From the NCBI GenBank assembly GCA_934373375.1, contig CAKROP010000093.1:1-7491 (forward strand): a DNA stretch of 7,491 nt, written 5' to 3'. Positions 4,756 to 7,491 of this stretch are shown here, in pieces (position 1 is the stretch's first letter; each line of letters starts with the position of its first letter). The notes under the pieces are model-generated. The model had not been told where the DNA came from and did no database searches. It worked only from the letters and a program-made list of their open reading frames with translations. This DNA is from an uncultured Anaerosacchariphilus sp. GTDB lineage: Bacteria; Bacillota; Clostridia; Lachnospirales; Lachnospiraceae. The position numbers were made by a program, and so were the translations under genes.

Positions 4756-7467
4756 TTACAAAATCAGCACTGCCTTGATGAGATACATCACCGTCAACAG
4801 CTGTCCTACAAGACCCGCATACATCAGGCCCCGCTCCGCAGACCGGTTCCAGGTAAGCCGTCCATTCCGGAGCACCAGCAGGAACGCCGGCATAAACGGA
4901 ATGAAATACCGTCCCTGCACACCCTCAATGGAGATATGATCCCGCGGCGTCCAGGTAAGCAGCAGGCCCGCCAGAATCAACCCTGCACAGACCGCACAGA
5001 CGCAGACAATCCACCATTTCTGCCCGGTCTTCACATACTGGGGTTCGTCCTTCGTCCGCATGCAGGACAGTACCAGAAGCAGCAGAAACAGCATGGGAAT
5101 CACTTCCGAAATCTCGATTTCTACCCACCCCATCTTCTGTCCAACCAGAGACATCAGATAGAAAGCACTCTTGTCCGCAATGGTATTCGCCATGATACGC
5201 ACCAGCTCCAGAGGCTGTGACAGGAAATACCCGAGGGTATAACCGGCTGTGGTGGAAGAACCGACTGTAGCCGTGGCCTCTGTAGTCGTTGCTATATAAT
5301 TGACTGCCACGGTGTTCTTATTTACAAAAGCCAGCACCGGCAGCAGACACAGGGCCAGAATGCAGAAATTCCGCACCCGTTTTCCGCCGAAGCGCTTCGC
5401 CGGAATCAGCAGCGCCAGCAATGCGATGGGCAGATAGATGCCGCTTTTTCCGTAGATCATCACAATACTCAAGATTCCCATGACCAGAATATCCACCGGC
5501 TTCATCGGTTCTTCCCACCAGGTCAGAGAAATGCAGTAGCAGATATACAGGAAAATCACACCGTTAATCACCGCGTCATAGGAAAAGGATGTACACTGCT
5601 GCAGATTCATGGGCAAAATCGCCAACAAAAACAGCGTTATCTTTCCAAAGGGCAGCTTTTTCATGCCTATATATGTCATCAGCGCAAAGAACAGAAGACT
5701 GCACCAGCGCGCCAGCAGATACATGGGCACTGTTCCCAGATGCAGAAGTCGCGCCAACGTCATGCCAAGCACCGCCGGAAGATACAGAATCATCGGCGCT
5801 TCCGTGGTGGATGTAGCGTCTGCCTCCACCAACCGATTGTCCCTTACGACCCTGAAGAATCCGTCGTAAATGTTCTTATAATTCTCCAGGCTGGGCTCCG
5901 ATGTAAATTCGATCTTCGTATCGTCCATCCGCTTATAGCACTTATTCTCGCCCGCCGACTCGATACCAAGCAGCGTATTGGAATGCCGGTAGGTCATGTC
6001 GATATGATAAGACTCATCCGGCGTCATATAGGGCGTAATCAGGAAATTATACAGAATGCCCAGGCAGAGAATCGTAAACAGAAATACTTTCTCTATCTTG
6101 CACTTCCGCATAAAAGCCAGGTAATAAAAGCCTGCGCACACGGCCTCCGCAAACAGAAACATGGCAAAGAAATACTTTTTCAGGAACAGATTGAAATACG
6201 TATGGGCGTTCATGCTGAGCCGGACCGCGCTCTCCGCGCCGTTTACCAGCAGGGTATTCTCTTTGTAATAACCCTTTGGCGTCACAATCACTGACAGACC
6301 GGAATCCAGAAGCGTATCCGCAAAATGCAGCTTCACCTCGTAGGTATGTCCCTTGGTATCCGTCTGGGAGTTGTCAAAAATCAGGCCCATATACTGACCG
6401 TCCAGCAAGGTGGCCGCGTCGATATCCGCTGCGCAGAGCAGGCTTCCCTGATCCGCCAGATCGGTCGTCTCGCCGGAAGCTGCCGCCCCGGTCACATCAT
6501 AGACCTCTGCGTGAATCAGCCCCTCTCCCGCAAAATTCTCGCCCAGATCCATCCGCACACCCAGCCCCACCAGCTGTTTTTCTTCGGTGGTATAATACTG
6601 AATCAGCTCCTGTGTATCCGCTGTCACGGGCAGCAGCTCATTGTTGTCCTTCATGACTACTTCCCGATGGGTGCTGTTCATGGCCTTTCGAATCTGTACG
6701 TCATACACATACAGGAACATAAGCGCCGTAATAAAAAGCAGCAGTCCCAGCCCCAGGAGCTTTTTATGTTTCTCATAGAAGGTCTTCAGCTTTCTCCCGA
6801 AAGCAGCCGCTTTTTTCCCAAGTCCGGAATCCCGCTTTTTTGTCGCTTTTTCCTGCTTCTTCCCTGACACCAGGAAAAACATGGCTCCCAGAATCGCCAA
6901 CATCAGCGTCGTGATCAGCGGTTTCTTCACATAGTGCACCTGTGTCCGGTACACCGCATTAAAAATCAGATTATTCTCCAGGATCTGTCCATCCTCGTAG
7001 GATGTTCCGGCTGTCTCCGTCTCCGTATTCAGCCAGATATAGGGTCCGTTCTTTATACCCTTTCCGGTGATGACCACCTCAATAGCCTGTCCCACCGGCT
7101 CCTGTGTGAAGTCCACACCCCAGAAGCCCTCGGCTCCCAGATCCTGCAAATCATAGGAAGCGCTGGCCAGAAGCTCCCGGGTCTGCGCGTCATAGGCCCC
7201 GATATCAATCCGGCCATCCGTATAGACGCCCTCGTCATCCGCCGTAAAATAAAAAGAAAGCTGGCTTAACGCCTGTGCATCTGGCAGGTATTCAAATCTC
7301 AGCTCTGTATCATCCGTTATCGCTTCTGTCTTCAGTTTTAACGAGGGCTTTCCGATACCCTCCAGCCCCCGGGATTCCAGTCTGTCATGGGGCATAGCGA
7401 CAGACACGGCGAAACAGAGTATGCAGAATACTGCATACCCTATCGCCCATTTCTTCTTATTCTCCAA
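4756..7467 (-). CDS. DUF2142-type polytopic membrane protein, candidate extracytoplasmic glycosyltransferase
   Basis: The protein has 903 residues and about 15 membrane segments. TM1 is at residues 7-25, followed by a beta-rich outer region (about 41-175), TM2 (183-200), a Lys-rich cytoplasmic loop (203-236) and TM3 (238-256). A second beta-rich outer region (about 268-418) precedes TM4 (432-452), TM5 (459-478) and a hydrophobic core running to the C-terminus. Directly after TM5 comes TPDE at 482-485 with His488, and near the end GVQGRYF at 849-855. Both are hallmarks I associate with DUF2142, a family I recall being grouped with GT-C glycosyltransferases, where an outer-loop acidic pair is catalytic. 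Positively charged loops place this PDE loop outside. The start is TTG at 7467: TAG at 7486-7488 closes the frame upstream, GGAGA lies 6 nt before the TTG, and the next Met (residue 25) would remove TM1. A flippase gene follows after 18 bp. The family call is fairly secure. The enzymatic role and substrate are inference; a non-catalytic membrane role is possible. Confidence 0.8.
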   Translation of the reverse strand: MENKKKWAIGYAVFCILCFAVSVAMPHDRLESRGLEGIGKPSLKLKTEAITDDTELRFEYLPDAQALSQLSFYFTADDEGVYTDGRIDIGAYDAQTRELLASASYDLQDLGAEGFWGVDFTQEPVGQAIEVVITGKGIKNGPYIWLNTETETAGTSYEDGQILENNLIFNAVYRTQVHYVKKPLITTLMLAILGAMFFLVSGKKQEKATKKRDSGLGKKAAAFGRKLKTFYEKHKKLLGLGLLLFITALMFLYVYDVQIRKAMNSTHREVVMKDNNELLPVTADTQELIQYYTTEEKQLVGLGVRMDLGENFAGEGLIHAEVYDVTGAAASGETTDLADQGSLLCAADIDAATLLDGQYMGLIFDNSQTDTKGHTYEVKLHFADTLLDSGLSVIVTPKGYYKENTLLVNGAESAVRLSMNAHTYFNLFLKKYFFAMFLFAEAVCAGFYYLAFMRKCKIEKVFLFTILCLGILYNFLITPYMTPDESYHIDMTYRHSNTLLGIESAGENKCYKRMDDTKIEFTSEPSLENYKNIYDGFFRVVRDNRLVEADATSTTEAPMILYLPAVLGMTLARLLHLGTVPMYLLARWCSLLFFALMTYIGMKKLPFGKITLFLLAILPMNLQQCTSFSYDAVINGVIFLYICYCISLTWWEEPMKPVDILVMGILSIVMIYGKSGIYLPIALLALLIPAKRFGGKRVRNFCILALCLLPVLAFVNKNTVAVNYIATTTEATATVGSSTTAGYTLGYFLSQPLELVRIMANTIADKSAFYLMSLVGQKMGWVEIEISEVIPMLFLLLLVLSCMRTKDEPQYVKTGQKWWIVCVCAVCAGLILAGLLLTWTPRDHISIEGVQGRYFIPFMPAFLLVLRNGRLTWNRSAERGLMYAGLVGQLLTVMYLIKAVLIL
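6214..6666 (-). other. Second extracytoplasmic beta-rich domain of the DUF2142 protein (residues 268-418)
   Basis: This region lies between TM3 and TM4. Landmarks matching the first domain are EGLIHAEVYD at 315-324 and, at 361-378, GLIFD followed seven residues later by GHTYEV. The pattern Gly-x-x-Phe, then Gly-x-x-x-Glu-Val, is shared, supporting an ancient internal duplication of the unit 'membrane helix plus outer domain'. Confidence 0.45.
6943..7347 (-). other. First extracytoplasmic beta-rich domain of the DUF2142 protein (residues 41-175)
   Basis: This region lies between TM1 and TM2 and is outside the cell by the positive-inside rule. It alternates short beta-prone runs with acidic and Gly turns. 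Landmarks are GRIDIGAYD at 85-93 and GVDFTQEPVGQAIEV at 117-131, which align with equivalent spots in the second domain. A jelly-roll or carbohydrate-binding-like sandwich is a reasonable guess, not shown. Confidence 0.5.
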
Positions 7468-7489
7468 GACCGCTCTCCACTGCTTCTAC
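7457..7489 (-). CDS. Possible 3' end of an upstream operon gene (partial)
   Basis: A frame entering from the right edge reads VEAVESGLGE and then TAA (7457-7459), overlapping the TTG start of the DUF2142 gene by 11 nt. The residues look like a normal acidic protein end, and the overlap matches the style of the downstream junctions. An alternative is that an upstream gene ends at TAG 7486-7488, 18 nt before the TTG, which equals the next intergenic gap. The two readings are mutually exclusive and only about ten codons are visible, so neither the gene nor its function can be established from this window. Confidence 0.25.
   Translation of the reverse strand, partial: VEAVESGLGE
7474..7478 (-). 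promoter_or_regulatory. Ribosome binding site supporting a TTG start
   Basis: GGAGA lies 6 nt before TTG 7467. Because an in-frame TAG lies only 18 nt upstream of that TTG and no ATG or GTG start occurs between them, this site decides the start of the DUF2142 gene. Confidence 0.65.
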
Positions 7490-7491
7490 CA

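Larger units (their letters stand above)
152..7467 (-). other. Five-gene surface-polysaccharide operon
   Basis: All five genes lie on the minus strand, with junctions of 18 bp, 24 bp, an 8-bp overlap and a 14- or 20-bp overlap. No gap is large enough to hold a promoter plus leader, so they should be co-transcribed from a promoter beyond the right edge. The content (GT-C-like DUF2142 protein, Wzx-like flippase, three GT2 enzymes) matches the assembly section of a lipid-linked exported glycan. Confidence 0.75.

Noticed and set aside
4522..5220. Plus-strand frame of 232 codons spanning the flippase/DUF2142 junction
   Set aside because: It lies antisense to two well-supported membrane protein genes; its translation is rich in His, Gln and Arg as expected for the shadow of hydrophobic codons, has no recognisable domain, and crosses the intergenic gap.
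5740..6867. Plus-strand frames of 184, 126 and 180 codons within the DUF2142 gene
   Set aside because: They are antisense shadows in regions where the minus-strand frame shows clear membrane helices and family motifs.

Overview
The window holds one uninterrupted run of five genes, all on the minus strand, filling about 98% of the sequence. They form the membrane and glycosyltransferase part of a cell-surface polysaccharide locus. The organism looks like a Gram-positive, mid-GC member of the Clostridia, most like a Lachnospiraceae. This rests on strong AGGAGG-type ribosome binding sites, a TTG start, tight operon packing, and the style of the family 2 glycosyltransferases. It is inferred from sequence style only; no taxonomic marker gene is present.

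In transcription order (right to left) the genes are as follows. (1) 7467-4756 encodes a 903-residue DUF2142-type polytopic membrane protein, with two related beta-rich extracytoplasmic domains ahead of the usual membrane core. (2) 4737-3211 encodes a Wzx-like lipid-linked oligosaccharide flippase of the MOP superfamily. (3) to (5), at 3186-2176, 2183-1209 and 1228-152, encode three paralogous GT-A glycosyltransferases of family 2. Junctions are 18 bp, 24 bp, an 8-bp overlap, and a 14- or 20-bp overlap, so one polycistronic mRNA is very likely. The operon probably began upstream: a reading frame that could be the end of a preceding gene enters from the right edge, and no promoter is visible.

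Proposed division of labour (inference): the three GT2 enzymes add sugars to an undecaprenyl-phosphate-linked oligosaccharide at the cytoplasmic face. The flippase moves the product outward. The DUF2142 protein acts on the outer face, perhaps as a GT-C-like glycosyltransferase that decorates or transfers the glycan. No priming sugar-phosphate transferase, Wzy polymerase, chain-length regulator, ligase or nucleotide-sugar gene is present, so the pathway is incomplete within the window.

The only sizeable non-coding stretch is 1-151, downstream of the last gene. It contains four short GC-rich hairpins and may be a copy of a dispersed intergenic element. I see no tRNA, rRNA, CRISPR array, insertion sequence or convincing rho-independent terminator. 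Apart from the duplicated-domain membrane protein and the hairpin block, this is a fairly ordinary surface-glycan operon, and I do not claim a new system.
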